From Pseudomonas sp. JAI120 (GTDB lineage Bacteria; Pseudomonadota; Gammaproteobacteria; Pseudomonadales; Pseudomonadaceae): a DNA stretch of 64,000 nucleotides. The stretch spans positions 186,001 through 250,000 of the forward strand of contig NZ_JACHCZ010000001.1 of NCBI RefSeq assembly GCF_014207255.1. Direction: 5' to 3'. The first letter of the stretch is position 1. The number at the start of each line of letters is the position of its first letter. Positions 1-8,599 of the stretch are shown in pieces. Under the pieces are notes generated by a model. It did no database searches. It was not told the origin of the DNA and worked only from the letters and a program-made list of their open reading frames with translations. The position numbers were made by a program, and so were the translations under genes.

Positions 1-958
1 GGCCGCGAAACCAGCGGTAATTGCCACTGCTGTGCTTGAGCCGATAATCGACATCAAAGGGTGTTTTTCCGCTGTGGTCTTCGACGTGGGCGACAAACGC
101 CGCGATTGCCCGCGCGCTGTCGTCTGGATGGAGGCGTGAGGTCCAGCTTTCCAATGTATTGGGAAATTCCTCAACCGTGGTGTAACCCAGCAGTCGCCGC
201 ATTTGCGAAGACCACCAGATGGTGTTTTTCGGGTTCGCCGGATCACCCGCCACCACCTCAATGTCCCAGAGCCCGTCATGGAGCATTTCACGGGAAATCT
301 CGAAGCGTGTGGCCGCCAGTTCGAGTGACTCTTCGTGCAGGCGCTGTTCATGAATGTCACGCAGGTTTCCGCCGATGGCGACCGGTACGCCTTGCGCATC
401 GCGGCGCGCGACTCCGCTGATCCTGCACCAGCGATAGTCACCGTCTGATGCAAGGGCCATGCGTACGTCCAGCGTAAAGGGGGTTCGCCCGCTGCGATCA
501 GCCAGGTGCCGGGCAAGCGCGTCAAGATGGCGTTGCCGGTCCGTCGCGTGCAGTTGCTCGTTCCAGCGGCCAAGTAGATCAATACCTTGGGTCGGGATCG
601 ACGCGGACCCTGTCCACCTCATGGCCCACTCCGGCGCGGGTGCAGCAACACCTGTCGGTTCCAGTTCCCAAAACAGTTCACCTGCGCCTTGAGCGATAAG
701 CGCCCAGCTAGCCTCCCGTTCCTGCAGAAGCGCGTCGCGGCGGGCCAGGTGCTCGGCCAATTGGGCGGCTTCCAATGCCAGCGCGTGTGTCTGTGCTTTC
801 AGTGCTCGCCGCTCTTGCAGCAATGTCTCGACGCCCGCCAGGATGCGTCGCAATAACGGGTTGCTCGACGACAGCGGTGTACTCGCCTGGTCAGGCTCAT
901 CCAGTCTGTCGGCAAGCGGAGCCAATACCCAGCGGTTGGTTCGGCTGAAAAAGAGCAT
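1..958 (-). CDS. PAS-domain sensory protein, 5' part (possibly an Aer-like chemoreceptor)
   Basis: Reading the minus strand from an ATG at 956-958 gives an uninterrupted frame of 319 codons that leaves the window at base 1. The protein starts MLFFSRTNRWVLAPL and continues with a helical stretch rich in Leu, Ala, Glu and Arg (about residues 30-75). Two PAS_3-like units follow. Each has the typical ending in which an R or D-YRW (C/F) R stretch precedes a PAC segment, for example YRWCRISG, then GGNLRDIHEQR near residue 180, and LKHSSGNYRWFRG at the window edge. Repeated PAS_3 units at the N-terminus are common in Pseudomonas methyl-accepting chemotaxis proteins and in PAS kinases. The output domain lies outside the window, so I cannot tell which it is. 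It starts 20 bp before the P47K stop codon, on the same strand, so it is the next gene downstream of the nitrile cluster. Confidence 0.75.
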   Translation of the reverse strand, partial: MLFFSRTNRWVLAPLADRLDEPDQASTPLSSSNPLLRRILAGVETLLQERRALKAQTHALALEAAQLAEHLARRDALLQEREASWALIAQGAGELFWELEPTGVAAPAPEWAMRWTGSASIPTQGIDLLGRWNEQLHATDRQRHLDALARHLADRSGRTPFTLDVRMALASDGDYRWCRISGVARRDAQGVPVAIGGNLRDIHEQRLHEESLELAATRFEISREMLHDGLWDIEVVAGDPANPKNTIWWSSQMRRLLGYTTVEEFPNTLESWTSRLHPDDSARAIAAFVAHVEDHSGKTPFDVDYRLKHSSGNYRWFRG

Positions 959-977
959 GGGCCACCTCTATCTCGGA

Positions 978-2237
978 TCAAATGGGGTCGATCGCCATGG
1001 GCTGTGTGGGTATGCGGACAAGGGCCCGTTGGTCAAAGGCTGTCGCCCCTGGCAGTGCCTGCCAGGCCAGGGGGCCGGCGGCGATTTCCCGCGCACTCAG
1101 CAGGCAGGTGTCGAGCTCGCGCTGTAACGCGTCGGTGTCGAGCCCCTGGCCGATAAACACCAACTCCTGCCGGCAGTCGCCGACCACGCTGTCCCATTTG
1201 GCCATGAGGCTCTGCAGCCGATATTCATCCTGGGGCCATTGCGACGGCTCGATGAAGTTCCACCAGCGCCCGACATAGTCCCACTGGAACCGCTTGCCGC
1301 TTTGCACCAACAGGCCGGTTTCCAGGTGGCGGCTGGCAATCCAGAAGTAACCTTTACTGCGCAGCAACCGCCCGTTGCACCAGGGCCGCTCGAGAAAGTC
1401 GAGCAAACGTTGCGGGTGGAACGGTGCGCGCTCACGGTACACCCAGGACGTTACGCCATAGGTGTCTGACTCGGAGACCGCCGCGTCTGCCACTTCCATT
1501 TTCCGCATCCAGCCCGGCGACGCCGCGAGGCTGGGTAAATCAAACAGATGGGTGCCAAGGAGGCTGGCTAACGGCACGTTGCCGTGGGCCATCGGCAGGA
1601 TCCGCGCAGTCGGGTTGAGGCCCGTGAGGATCGCCTGCACGGCCTGGTAGTGCGCCGCATCGATCAGGTCCAGCTTGTTGACGAGAATAACGTTGGCGTA
1701 CTCCACCTGTTCGATCAGCAGATCGGCCAGATGGCGCTTGGGCGCGTCCGGTGTTGCGTCGTCGCGGTCAACGGTGTCCGGTGATTCGAGCAGTTCCTGG
1801 AAACGACTGCCATCGACCACCGTTACCAAGGTATCCAACCGCGCCAGTTCGCTGAGGCTGAAGCCCTCAGCGTCAAGGAAGGCGAACGTCTCCGCGACCG
1901 GCATCGGCTCGGAGATCCCCGTGGATTCAATCAGCAGGTAATCGAAACGCTGCTGGCGTGCGAGCATACTGATCTGCTCGAGCAAGTCAGCGCGCAGGGT
2001 GCAGCAGATGCAACCGTTGCTCATCTCGATCAGCTCATCGCGACCCCGGTGCAGCGCGACATCGCGCTGCACCTCTTCGGCATCGATATTGACTTCGCTC
2101 ATGTCATTGACGATGACGGCCACGCGCAGGCCTTCGCGATTGCGCAGGATATGGTTGAGCAGGGTGGTTTTGCCGGCGCCGAGGAAGCCCGAAAGGACCG
2201 TCACCGGCAGTCGACTTGCCTGGGCGCCGTCTGTCAT
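978..2237 (-). CDS. nhpC: P47K/CobW-family GTPase, nitrile hydratase activator
   Basis: A 419-residue G3E-family P-loop GTPase. The Walker A motif GFLGAGKTT is at residues 17-25, and the metal-binding CxCC motif (GCICC, Cys76-Cys78-Cys79) follows at the usual distance. The GTP specificity motif is seen as NKLDLID, and a CobW C-terminal domain fills the last third. The start ATG overlaps the stop of the nitrile hydratase beta gene (ATGA), so the two are translationally coupled. In P. chlororaphis and Rhodococcus, proteins of this family are needed to mature iron-type nitrile hydratase, presumably as iron chaperones. The position directly after nthB and the CSLCSC motif of the alpha subunit support that role here. 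Other CobW proteins handle zinc or cobalt, but context argues against this. Confidence 0.93.
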   Translation of the reverse strand: MTDGAQASRLPVTVLSGFLGAGKTTLLNHILRNREGLRVAVIVNDMSEVNIDAEEVQRDVALHRGRDELIEMSNGCICCTLRADLLEQISMLARQQRFDYLLIESTGISEPMPVAETFAFLDAEGFSLSELARLDTLVTVVDGSRFQELLESPDTVDRDDATPDAPKRHLADLLIEQVEYANVILVNKLDLIDAAHYQAVQAILTGLNPTARILPMAHGNVPLASLLGTHLFDLPSLAASPGWMRKMEVADAAVSESDTYGVTSWVYRERAPFHPQRLLDFLERPWCNGRLLRSKGYFWIASRHLETGLLVQSGKRFQWDYVGRWWNFIEPSQWPQDEYRLQSLMAKWDSVVGDCRQELVFIGQGLDTDALQRELDTCLLSAREIAAGPLAWQALPGATAFDQRALVRIPTQPMAIDPI

Positions 2238-2896
2238 GCGTTCACCGCGCCCGCGCCGGCGGCCTTGTCCAGGTAGCTTTCGAACAGGTCGACCACCACA
2301 AAACCCTCATCGGCCGCATCCCCCCACAAGTCTTTCACGGCAAACTCGACGTGGTAGGTGGGTTGATGGGCGGCGCTTACATCGCCATGGCCAATCGCGT
2401 CCGGGAACGGCCATTTCTCTGACGTCCGGTGCAGGACCACGCCTTCCTTGCCGCGCACGTAGGCGGGCATGCGGATGTGTCCGGCCACATATTCGTCTCG
2501 CACGACCACCCGATCTCCCACCTCGAAGGGCGGCCGCCCCGTGATCGCCGCGCGGCCCTCGGCATGGGCGGGATTCGCCAGCTTGAAGTGGGAGCCCAAG
2601 GCCTGATCAAGCTCAGCCTGGGTGATCACGCCGGTTTCGACCAGCAGGGTGGCGGTCGCGATGACGTAGCGTTCGTAGTACTGGGTGCCGACATGCTGGC
2701 GCACGTCCAGGCGTTCGACGGCGTGACGCACTTCGTCCACGCTGAACTTTTTCAAGTGGTCGGCACCGATGAACATCAAGCTGTAGGCCAGATGCTCCCA
2801 GTCCTGCTTGAACACCTGTTTGTAGCTCAGGCTATTGATGGTGTGGGGGACTTTTCCAAAGCCTTGGAAACCGCCGAGATCGTGAAAGCCATCCAT
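2234..2896 (-). CDS. nthB: Nitrile hydratase subunit beta
   Basis: A 220-residue protein beginning [16 protein letters not shown], the hallmark N-terminus of nitrile hydratase beta subunits. The C-terminal SH3-like barrel includes [18 protein letters not shown] and [11 protein letters not shown]. The frame is open further upstream, but the ATG at 2894-2896 is preferred because it gives the family's conserved first residues and has a GGAG ribosome site about 9 bases upstream. The beta subunit pairs with alpha to form the cytoplasmic heterodimer that hydrates nitriles to amides. Its conserved arginines bind the oxidised cysteines of the alpha subunit. The gene lies 40 bp after nthA and overlaps the P47K gene. 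Confidence 0.96.
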   Translation of the reverse strand: MDGFHDLGGFQGFGKVPHTINSLSYKQVFKQDWEHLAYSLMFIGADHLKKFSVDEVRHAVERLDVRQHVGTQYYERYVIATATLLVETGVITQAELDQALGSHFKLANPAHAEGRAAITGRPPFEVGDRVVVRDEYVAGHIRMPAYVRGKEGVVLHRTSEKWPFPDAIGHGDVSAAHQPTYHVEFAVKDLWGDAADEGFVVVDLFESYLDKAAGAGAVNA

Positions 2897-2936
2897 AATC
2901 AAAACTCCGGGAGTGAACGATGATGAGGTGTTGTTT

Positions 2937-3521
2937 TCAGCCCACGCGGGGCAGGGCGACGCCAATCAGCACGTCTTTGGTCACCAGCGTTCGAAGCTGC
3001 TCTTCGCTCATGTGTTCTGAGCCTTCAGGCCTGACCGGCACGACCAGGTAGCGGCTTTCGGCGCTGGTATCCCAGACCTTGACCACCATGTCCCGCGGCA
3101 ACTCCGTTCCCAGTTCGCGCAGTACCGTACGCCCCTCCCGGACCAGGCGTGCGCGAAACTCGAAACCCTTGTACCACTCCGGTGGCAGGCCGAGGACCGG
3201 CCAGTTGGTGCAGGAGCACAGGCTGCAGACAATGACGTTCTTCACCGTCGGCGTATCCTCCAGGGCGACGATGTATTCGCCCTGGGGGCCGGTGTAGCCG
3301 AACTGGGCGCACGCAGCGGTGCCGTCCTTGAGCAACAGTGCCCGGAAGTGCGGATCGACCCATGCCTTGGCCACCACACGGGCGCCGTTCTCGGGGCTCC
3401 AGCCGTGCTCCATCAATTGCGTGAGCTGCTCGACATAGCCCTCCGGGATGAGTTCCTTGCTCTTGAGGACTTGAAACAATGCCCAGGCTCTTTCGCCGGG
3501 CGTTGAAGTAGCTGTACTCAT
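2937..3521 (-). CDS. nthA: Nitrile hydratase subunit alpha, iron type
   Basis: A 194-residue catalytic subunit. The metal site VCSLCSCT is at residues 98-105 (Cys99, Cys102, Ser103, Cys104). A serine after the first cysteine and a threonine after the last mark the non-haem iron class. Cobalt enzymes carry CTLCSC followed by tyrosine. Cys102 and Cys104 correspond to the cysteines oxidised to sulfinate and sulfenate in characterised enzymes. The start MSTATSTPGERAW at 3519-3521 has an AGGA site 8-10 bases upstream. The longer open frame (MLTDRNNP) lacks such support. Gene order alpha-beta-activator is that of iron-type clusters. It is transcribed from the amidase side, with an 84 bp gap. Confidence 0.97.
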   Translation of the reverse strand: MSTATSTPGERAWALFQVLKSKELIPEGYVEQLTQLMEHGWSPENGARVVAKAWVDPHFRALLLKDGTAACAQFGYTGPQGEYIVALEDTPTVKNVIVCSLCSCTNWPVLGLPPEWYKGFEFRARLVREGRTVLRELGTELPRDMVVKVWDTSAESRYLVVPVRPEGSEHMSEEQLRTLVTKDVLIGVALPRVG

Positions 3522-3605
3522 GGGGTTATTCCTATCAGTCAACACGGGGGTAAAGTCATTGGATTTCTTATTGTTCTTCGGGCGCCGGCGACGCCCGTAG
3601 ACGGC

Positions 3606-5120
3606 TCAGAGCGTGCGCCAGTCCACGGATGCTTCAAACGCCGCCGCAGCCTGGTAAAGGGTGCCTTCGGCATAGTGTTTGGCGACGAGCATCAGCCCGA
3701 CGGGCAGGCCGTCTACCCGCCCGCACGGAATCGACATGGCGGGATGCCCGGTGATGTCCTGTGGCGCGGTGTTGCCGATCATTTCCAGTGCGCGCGCCAC
3801 GTACTCAGTGATCGAGCAATCGGCCGGTGGGTGGGGTTGGGCGATGATCGGCGTGGTCGGCATCACCAGCAGGTCGTAGGTCTGGAGTGCCTTGTCATAG
3901 CCCTGTCGGGCAAAGCGCGCGAGGTTTTGCGCTTTGGCGTAATAACGCCCGTTGTAGTGGGTGAGTCCGTATTGACCGACGAACATGCACAGCTTGAGCG
4001 ACGCGGATAATTGGTCGGCCTGTTCGCGCCAGCCGGCCTGTTTGTCCAGCAGGCCGACATCGTAGAGGCCTTTCCAGTTAAAGCCCGCGCCGTTGCCATG
4101 CATCATCTGCATGGTCAACCCTTCGCAGCCGATGGGGTGCCACAACGACCCTGCCAGGTTGTGCTCGGGAACGGACACCGGCTCGACATGCGCGCCCAAC
4201 GCCTCGAGACGGGCGATGGCGTCACGCACTTTCTCGGCGACGCGAGGATCCTGGTTGGCAAGCGCAAACCCCTCTTGCAATACGCCGATCCTGAGCCCGC
4301 GCACACCCCTCGCCAGGTAGCTCTGATAGTCATCGACCTGCGGCGAGGCCTGGCGTGGATCAAGCCCATCCGCGCCGGCCATGGCTTGCAGCATCAGCGC
4401 GTTGTCGCGTACGTTGGCGGTGATGGGGCCGACATGATCGATCGTGGCTTCAATCGCCATGACCCCGGAGTAGGGCACCAGGCCGTGGGTCGGCTTCATG
4501 CCGTAGGTGCCGCAGAAGGACGACGGGATTCGGATGGACCCGCCTTGATCACCGCCAACGGCCATGTCCACCTCTCCGGCTGCGACCAACGCCGCACTGC
4601 CCGAGGAAGAACCGCCGGCGGCGTAACCGTGACGATGGGGGTTGTGCACGGGGGCCGGATCAGAAGTGTGGCTGCCGCCGGACAAACAGTAATGCTCACA
4701 GGTGGCCTTGCCCAGGATCGTCACCCCGGCATCCAGCAGACGTGTGACCACGGTGGCGTCGAATGACGGTACGAAACCGGCCAGCGGCGCCGCGCCGTTC
4801 ATCATCGGCACACCCGCCAGGGAAATGTTGTCTTTCAACGCGACGGTTTTGCCGGCCAGCAGGCCCTCACGGGCCCCGTTCACTTCAGCCCGGCAGTACC
4901 AGGCGTTCAGCGGGTTTTCCTTGTCCGAGGGACGATAGCCCGAACTGCGTTCGTAGCGTATGGGCGGAACGAAATCAGGCAGTTCGTCGACCAGGTCGTA
5001 GGCATCGAAACTCGGTTGCATCAGGTCCAGATACTGCGCTGCCTGTTCAGGCGTCAGTTGCATGTGCAACTGGGTGGCGAGGTCCTGCAGTTGATCAAGC
5101 GTGGGGCGAATAATGGCCAT
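3606..5120 (-). CDS. amiA: Amidase-signature amidase of the aldoxime-nitrile pathway
   Basis: A 504-residue amidase-signature enzyme that hydrolyses the amide made by nitrile hydratase to a carboxylic acid and ammonia. The Ser-cisSer-Lys triad falls at Lys96 (VALKDN), Ser171 (in the GGSSSGSAA stretch) and Ser195 (in [11 protein letters not shown]). From memory these are the same numbers as in the Rhodococcus amidase linked to nitrile hydratase. The start [12 protein letters not shown] at 5118-5120 follows AAGGAAAATC. About 31 further in-frame codons upstream look non-coding and have no ribosome site. It lies between the dehydratase and nthA. A gap of more than 300 bp upstream carries its own copy of the repeat found before the dehydratase, so it may have a separate promoter. 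Confidence 0.96.
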   Translation of the reverse strand: MAIIRPTLDQLQDLATQLHMQLTPEQAAQYLDLMQPSFDAYDLVDELPDFVPPIRYERSSGYRPSDKENPLNAWYCRAEVNGAREGLLAGKTVALKDNISLAGVPMMNGAAPLAGFVPSFDATVVTRLLDAGVTILGKATCEHYCLSGGSHTSDPAPVHNPHRHGYAAGGSSSGSAALVAAGEVDMAVGGDQGGSIRIPSSFCGTYGMKPTHGLVPYSGVMAIEATIDHVGPITANVRDNALMLQAMAGADGLDPRQASPQVDDYQSYLARGVRGLRIGVLQEGFALANQDPRVAEKVRDAIARLEALGAHVEPVSVPEHNLAGSLWHPIGCEGLTMQMMHGNGAGFNWKGLYDVGLLDKQAGWREQADQLSASLKLCMFVGQYGLTHYNGRYYAKAQNLARFARQGYDKALQTYDLLVMPTTPIIAQPHPPADCSITEYVARALEMIGNTAPQDITGHPAMSIPCGRVDGLPVGLMLVAKHYAEGTLYQAAAAFEASVDWRTL

Positions 5121-5250
5121 GATTTTCCTTGATTTCATCGGTGGTCGGTGGGAAGGCGTGAGGCTGTTCAAACACTTCCTGCACCTTCGGGGTCGGATCA
5201 TTCCGGGTGGCAATGGAGAACAAATTAGGCCTGTTTTGCCACGGCGGCTT

Positions 5251-5285
5251 GGTTGAACAGGACACTCGTTTGGCTGAACAGGACA
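5251..5285. promoter_or_regulatory. Tandem direct-repeat operator upstream of the amidase (site A)
   Basis: Two copies of a 12-base element lie 21 bp apart: TTGAACAGGACA at 5253-5264 and CTGAACAGGACA at 5274-5285, with CGTTTGG between them. The same arrangement occurs before the aldoxime dehydratase (6603-6635). A spacing of two helical turns between direct half-sites is typical of AraC/XylS activators, and an AraC-type gene is next to the cluster. The site lies about 130-165 bp before the amidase start, in the same orientation relative to the gene as the second site. Binding is inferred. Confidence 0.7.
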
Positions 5286-5452
5286 GCTCAGCCCGGTGCC
5301 ACTTCAAGGGCTTGGCTTTTGACAAACGGCAGCATTCCAAGCACGACTCGACGAGACTTCATGGTCAAATACCTGCCAAAAAGTGGCCCCGACCTCATGC
5401 GCTAGAGACGAGGGCCAAAAAATAATCGGGACGAAGGGCGCGGTGCCGGGTG

Positions 5453-6511
5453 TCAGCTTTGCGCGACACCTGCATCACGCAACATGCCGGTCTGCGGGTG
5501 GCAGTTGATGTACTCGAACAGCTGGCTCTTGGCGTCCGAGACCGACACTTCGTGGTACAGCCGCAACTTCACCAGACCGGCCGCCACGCGGAAGAAGGTG
5601 ACGAAAATGCGCAGGTGGGTGGGATGGGATTCCGCCCAGCGTTCCAGTTTCTCGACCGAACGCCAGTGGCCGATGTTGTAGCTCATGTCGAGGAAGTTGC
5701 CGTCGAGGTCGATGTTGCGTACGAATCGATTGCTGTAGCAGCCCAGGGGCGCCCCGTTATCGCGCAGGAAATCCATGCCGTCCTGCAACGTCGGCAGGAT
5801 TTCGTCGAGGTACAGTGAACGCTCGTCAGCCTCGGCGTCAGCCCAATCCTGGCCGGAGCGTATCAGCGCGATGTTGTCATGGCCCATGACGATGACGCGG
5901 CCACCTTTGGCCGGGTCGCCCAGCACCACCTTCAGTTCGCCCGTGGGGCTCATCCAGTCCGTCTGGGACGCCGGGAAACGATCGCGCATCGAGCCCCAGT
6001 AACCGTGCTCTTCGATCTCGCCGCTGGTCGTGTCCATGATCGCGCCCACCCCCGGCAACTGCTTCTGGAAGGCGTAGAGGGTTTCGAATTGCTCGGCACG
6101 CGGCGCGGTGATTTCGCGAAAATAACCCAGGCCGTCGTTCAGGCGATCCGGCGATGCCCACCAGTCATTGACGGGCGGTGATCGCAACCAGCGGCAATAG
6201 GCCGCCGCGTCCTTCCAGTAGCCGACGATCATCAGGTTGTCGTAGCCACTGTTGTCCGTGTGGTGGGTCAGATCATGGGTCTGCGGGCCGTCGGGCAGGC
6301 TGAAGCTGCCGACGATGTCGCGCATGGCCTTAAGGGCGCGCGCACGCTGCGCCTCACCGCGAAACTGCACGCCCAGGTAGGCCATCACCACTTGCTTCAA
6401 GTGTTCGTCGGCGCGGCCGACCCACATAGGGAAGGGCGGCTGGTAGTCCTCGGGCACACGGCGGGACAACGTCCGTGGGCATCTAAGGTGTTTGTCGATC
6501 GCAGATTCCAT
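5453..6511 (-). CDS. oxdA: Aldoxime dehydratase (haem enzyme)
   Basis: A 352-residue protein that dehydrates aldoximes to nitriles. The residues known for P. chlororaphis OxdA occur at exactly the same numbers: axial haem ligand His299 (SHPTH), catalytic His320 (RLYH), Arg178 (RDR) and Ser219 (IRSG). The length is also the same as I recall for that family member. The start at 6509-6511 has a strong AAGGAG site about 6 bases upstream. It is the first gene of the pathway: aldoxime to nitrile, then nitrile hydratase, then amidase. The enzyme is cytoplasmic and works with ferrous haem bound directly to substrate nitrogen. A tandem repeat site lies about 90-125 bp before the start codon. Confidence 0.97.
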   Translation of the reverse strand: MESAIDKHLRCPRTLSRRVPEDYQPPFPMWVGRADEHLKQVVMAYLGVQFRGEAQRARALKAMRDIVGSFSLPDGPQTHDLTHHTDNSGYDNLMIVGYWKDAAAYCRWLRSPPVNDWWASPDRLNDGLGYFREITAPRAEQFETLYAFQKQLPGVGAIMDTTSGEIEEHGYWGSMRDRFPASQTDWMSPTGELKVVLGDPAKGGRVIVMGHDNIALIRSGQDWADAEADERSLYLDEILPTLQDGMDFLRDNGAPLGCYSNRFVRNIDLDGNFLDMSYNIGHWRSVEKLERWAESHPTHLRIFVTFFRVAAGLVKLRLYHEVSVSDAKSQLFEYINCHPQTGMLRDAGVAQS

Positions 6512-6602
6512 GGGCGGCTCCTTGTTTTTTTTCAGGTTCAGGCGTAGCGGGCTGGACAGGCCGTGAGGTCATAGTCAGGCATGTGCGAACCGCCTCGCTT
6601 TG

Positions 6603-6635
6603 TTCGCCAGGACAACCGTTTGGTTGGAAAAGACA
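6603..6635. promoter_or_regulatory. Tandem direct-repeat operator upstream of the aldoxime dehydratase (site B)
   Basis: The half-sites are TTCGCCAGGACA at 6603-6614 and TTGGAAAAGACA at 6624-6635, again 21 bp apart. They share CAGGACA-N2-CGTTTGG with site A at 5251-5285. The site lies between the divergent dehydratase (start 6511) and the AraC-type regulator (start 6754), so it could serve activation of the pathway and control of the regulator. The function is inferred from the arrangement. Confidence 0.7.
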
Positions 6636-6753
6636 GGTGCCGGATGCCAGGGCTCAGGAGCGATAAAGGGGGCTGGGCGTGGTCTGAATTTTGCTTCCCA
6701 GGATCGACCGGCAGCGTGTCGCTGCTTCAAGTCGTTGCATTAAGGTGAGTGCC

Positions 6754-7689
6754 ATGGCTCAGAACAATCAATATTCCACCCTTGCCGTTTCGCAACCGCG
6801 TCGCTTCGATTACTGGAAAGAAGTGGTGTGTCGCCATTGTCTTATGGCTGACAGCAAACCCTCGACCCAGAGCGATTTCAACGGAACGCTCCAGGTCTCC
6901 GGTGTGGGGGCGCTGGATGTCTCCAGGCTGTCGTCCCCGCTGCATCATTGGGTCCGTTCCGAGCGGCATTTACGCAGTGGCCCCGCAGAAGACCTGTGGC
7001 TGGGCTTCACCCTCAATGGGTATGGCGAAATTGAGCAAGAGGGGCGCAAGGCCACACTGGGGGCCGGTAATTTGTTCCTTTATGACGCAACCCGACCGTT
7101 CCGATTCAGCCTGGGGGGGAGCGAAAACCACTTGATGCGCATCCCTCGGCAGTTACTGACTGAGCGGTTGCCGCGTGTGGCGGAATGCACCGCAATGGTG
7201 CTGGATGACCGCCGCCCCGGCGTGGTGCCGTTGCGCGAGATGCTGCGCCAGATGGCGAACACTCCCGTGCTTCTGGAGGATGGAGGCATTTGCAATCGTT
7301 ACTCCAACACGATAATCGACCTGCTCGTGATCAGCCTGGAACTCCAGGACCTGAAGACGACTCATCAGGAGCTGGATCTTTATGCGCGGATAATGACCTA
7401 TATCCAGCACCACTTGAGCGAGCGAGAACTGTCGATCGAGCTGATCGCCCAAGCCCACCACGTGTCCACCCGAACGGTGACCCGTGCATTCGCCCGTCAT
7501 CAGAAAAGCCCGGTCGCAGAGATCTGGAAAGAACGGCTGAATGCCAGTCGCGCGGCCATCGAGTGCGGCCAGGTGCGCAGCGTTTCCCAAGCCGCACTGG
7601 ACTTCGGTTTTTCCGATTTCTCCCACTTCAGCCACGCGTTTCGCAAGGCGTTTGGTGTTGCGCCTCACACGCTCTTGACGCGCAACTGA
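6754..7689 (+). CDS. AraC-family regulator of the aldoxime-nitrile cluster
   Basis: A 311-residue regulator. Residues 1-190 form a ligand-sensing region of the AraC-binding-like type (VRSERHLRSGPAEDLWLGFTL). The last 100 residues contain the two helix-turn-helix units, with ELIAQAHHVSTRTVTRAFARH and the family signature ending in AALDFGFSDFSHFSHAFRKAFG. The start at 6754 has AAGGTGAG five bases upstream. A longer open frame from 6691 lacks a ribosome site. It is divergent from oxdA, and two 21-bp-spaced repeats lie before oxdA and the amidase. I infer that it activates both in response to an aldoxime, nitrile or related aromatic compound. No ligand can be deduced from sequence. Confidence 0.9.
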   Translation: MAQNNQYSTLAVSQPRRFDYWKEVVCRHCLMADSKPSTQSDFNGTLQVSGVGALDVSRLSSPLHHWVRSERHLRSGPAEDLWLGFTLNGYGEIEQEGRKATLGAGNLFLYDATRPFRFSLGGSENHLMRIPRQLLTERLPRVAECTAMVLDDRRPGVVPLREMLRQMANTPVLLEDGGICNRYSNTIIDLLVISLELQDLKTTHQELDLYARIMTYIQHHLSERELSIELIAQAHHVSTRTVTRAFARHQKSPVAEIWKERLNASRAAIECGQVRSVSQAALDFGFSDFSHFSHAFRKAFGVAPHTLLTRN

Positions 7690-7861
7690 CGGGGCCCCAA
7701 AAAAAGGCGGGGGTTATTGGCGTCCTGCTCGATAAAATTGACGAGATGAAAGGGTTAAGTTGCTAGCGATCCCCCTGCCGATTCAAGCCCGAGTCGCGAC
7801 CGACGCAGCCTCGCCGGGGCTCGGCAGCTACGGATTTGACAGGCGTCAAGGTGCTCCCACC

Positions 7862-8443
7862 TCAGGAATGCTCGATCATCATCACCGCCGTGGTGTCCGC
7901 CTCAAGTGCCTCGAACACATGAGGCACATTCGCCAAGTAGCTGATGTAGTCGCCGGCGTTGAGCAACACCGGGCCACTCGCCGGGCCGATACGTGCACTG
8001 CCACTGCACAGCACCACATGCTCTACGGTGCCCTGCGGGTGAGGCTGAGACAGACGAACTTCGCCGGGCTGCACCTTGAGTCGGTAGATATCGCGCTGTA
8101 CGCCGGCCGGGCAATCGGCAAGCAGTGTCGCTGCGTAATGGGCCGTCTCGGCATAGGCGGTCATGCCCTCGTTAGCGCGAATCACCCGCAGGGCCTGCCG
8201 GGGCTGTTCGAAGAACCGGGTGACTTGCAAGCCCATGGCCATCGCCAGCGACCACAAGGTTTCGATGCTGGGGTTACCGATGCCCGACTCCAATTGAGAC
8301 AAGGTCGACTTCGCTACCCCGGCGCGCTTCGCCAGCTCGGTCAAGGAAAGCCCGGCGGCCAGGCGCTCGCGCTTGATTGACAGCGCCAGCAGATCGATTC
8401 GACTCGGATTATTTCCCGGCAGGTTGTTCGTTATATCGGTCAT
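7862..8443 (-). CDS. XRE-family regulator with C-terminal cupin sensor
   Basis: A 193-residue two-domain regulator. An XRE helix-turn-helix occupies about residues 17-72 (LSLTELAKRAGVAKSTLSQLE is split by the usual turn). A small cupin barrel fills about residues 105-190, with QPHPQGTVEHVVLCSG and the ending DYISYLANVPHVFEA. Proteins of this layout commonly sense a small metabolite and control an adjacent transporter or amino acid gene. Here the divergent neighbour is a DMT-family exporter. The start ATG lies inside one copy of a direct repeat found twice in the intergenic region, suggesting autoregulation. Confidence 0.88.
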   Translation of the reverse strand: MTDITNNLPGNNPSRIDLLALSIKRERLAAGLSLTELAKRAGVAKSTLSQLESGIGNPSIETLWSLAMAMGLQVTRFFEQPRQALRVIRANEGMTAYAETAHYAATLLADCPAGVQRDIYRLKVQPGEVRLSQPHPQGTVEHVVLCSGSARIGPASGPVLLNAGDYISYLANVPHVFEALEADTTAVMMIEHS

Positions 8444-8523
8444 TTGTTTTATAAACCATCCTTGAATAGGTTGACGCTCTTGGGGGGTATGTTCAGTATA
8501 TCGGCCATTAGTTCATTATAAAG
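8432..8523. promoter_or_regulatory. Direct repeat between the XRE-cupin regulator and the DMT exporter
   Basis: Two copies of a TATATCGG-Y-CATTNGTT(CA)TTATAAA-like unit lie at 8432-8455 and 8498-8523, about 66 bp apart. They differ by a two-base insertion and a few substitutions. On the minus strand the first contains the regulator's start codon and the second contains an ATGGCCGATATA that opens a 19-codon frame ending at 8449. The repeats may be XRE operators, or the second may be a duplicated translation start acting as a leader. I cannot choose between these. Confidence 0.5.
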
Positions 8524-8599
8524 TTGTATTTGCCAGCCTATTTCCCCGCGAACGGTGGCTTGGGCCAGGGTGATGTCGATAGCAAGGAAGCCATAAGTG

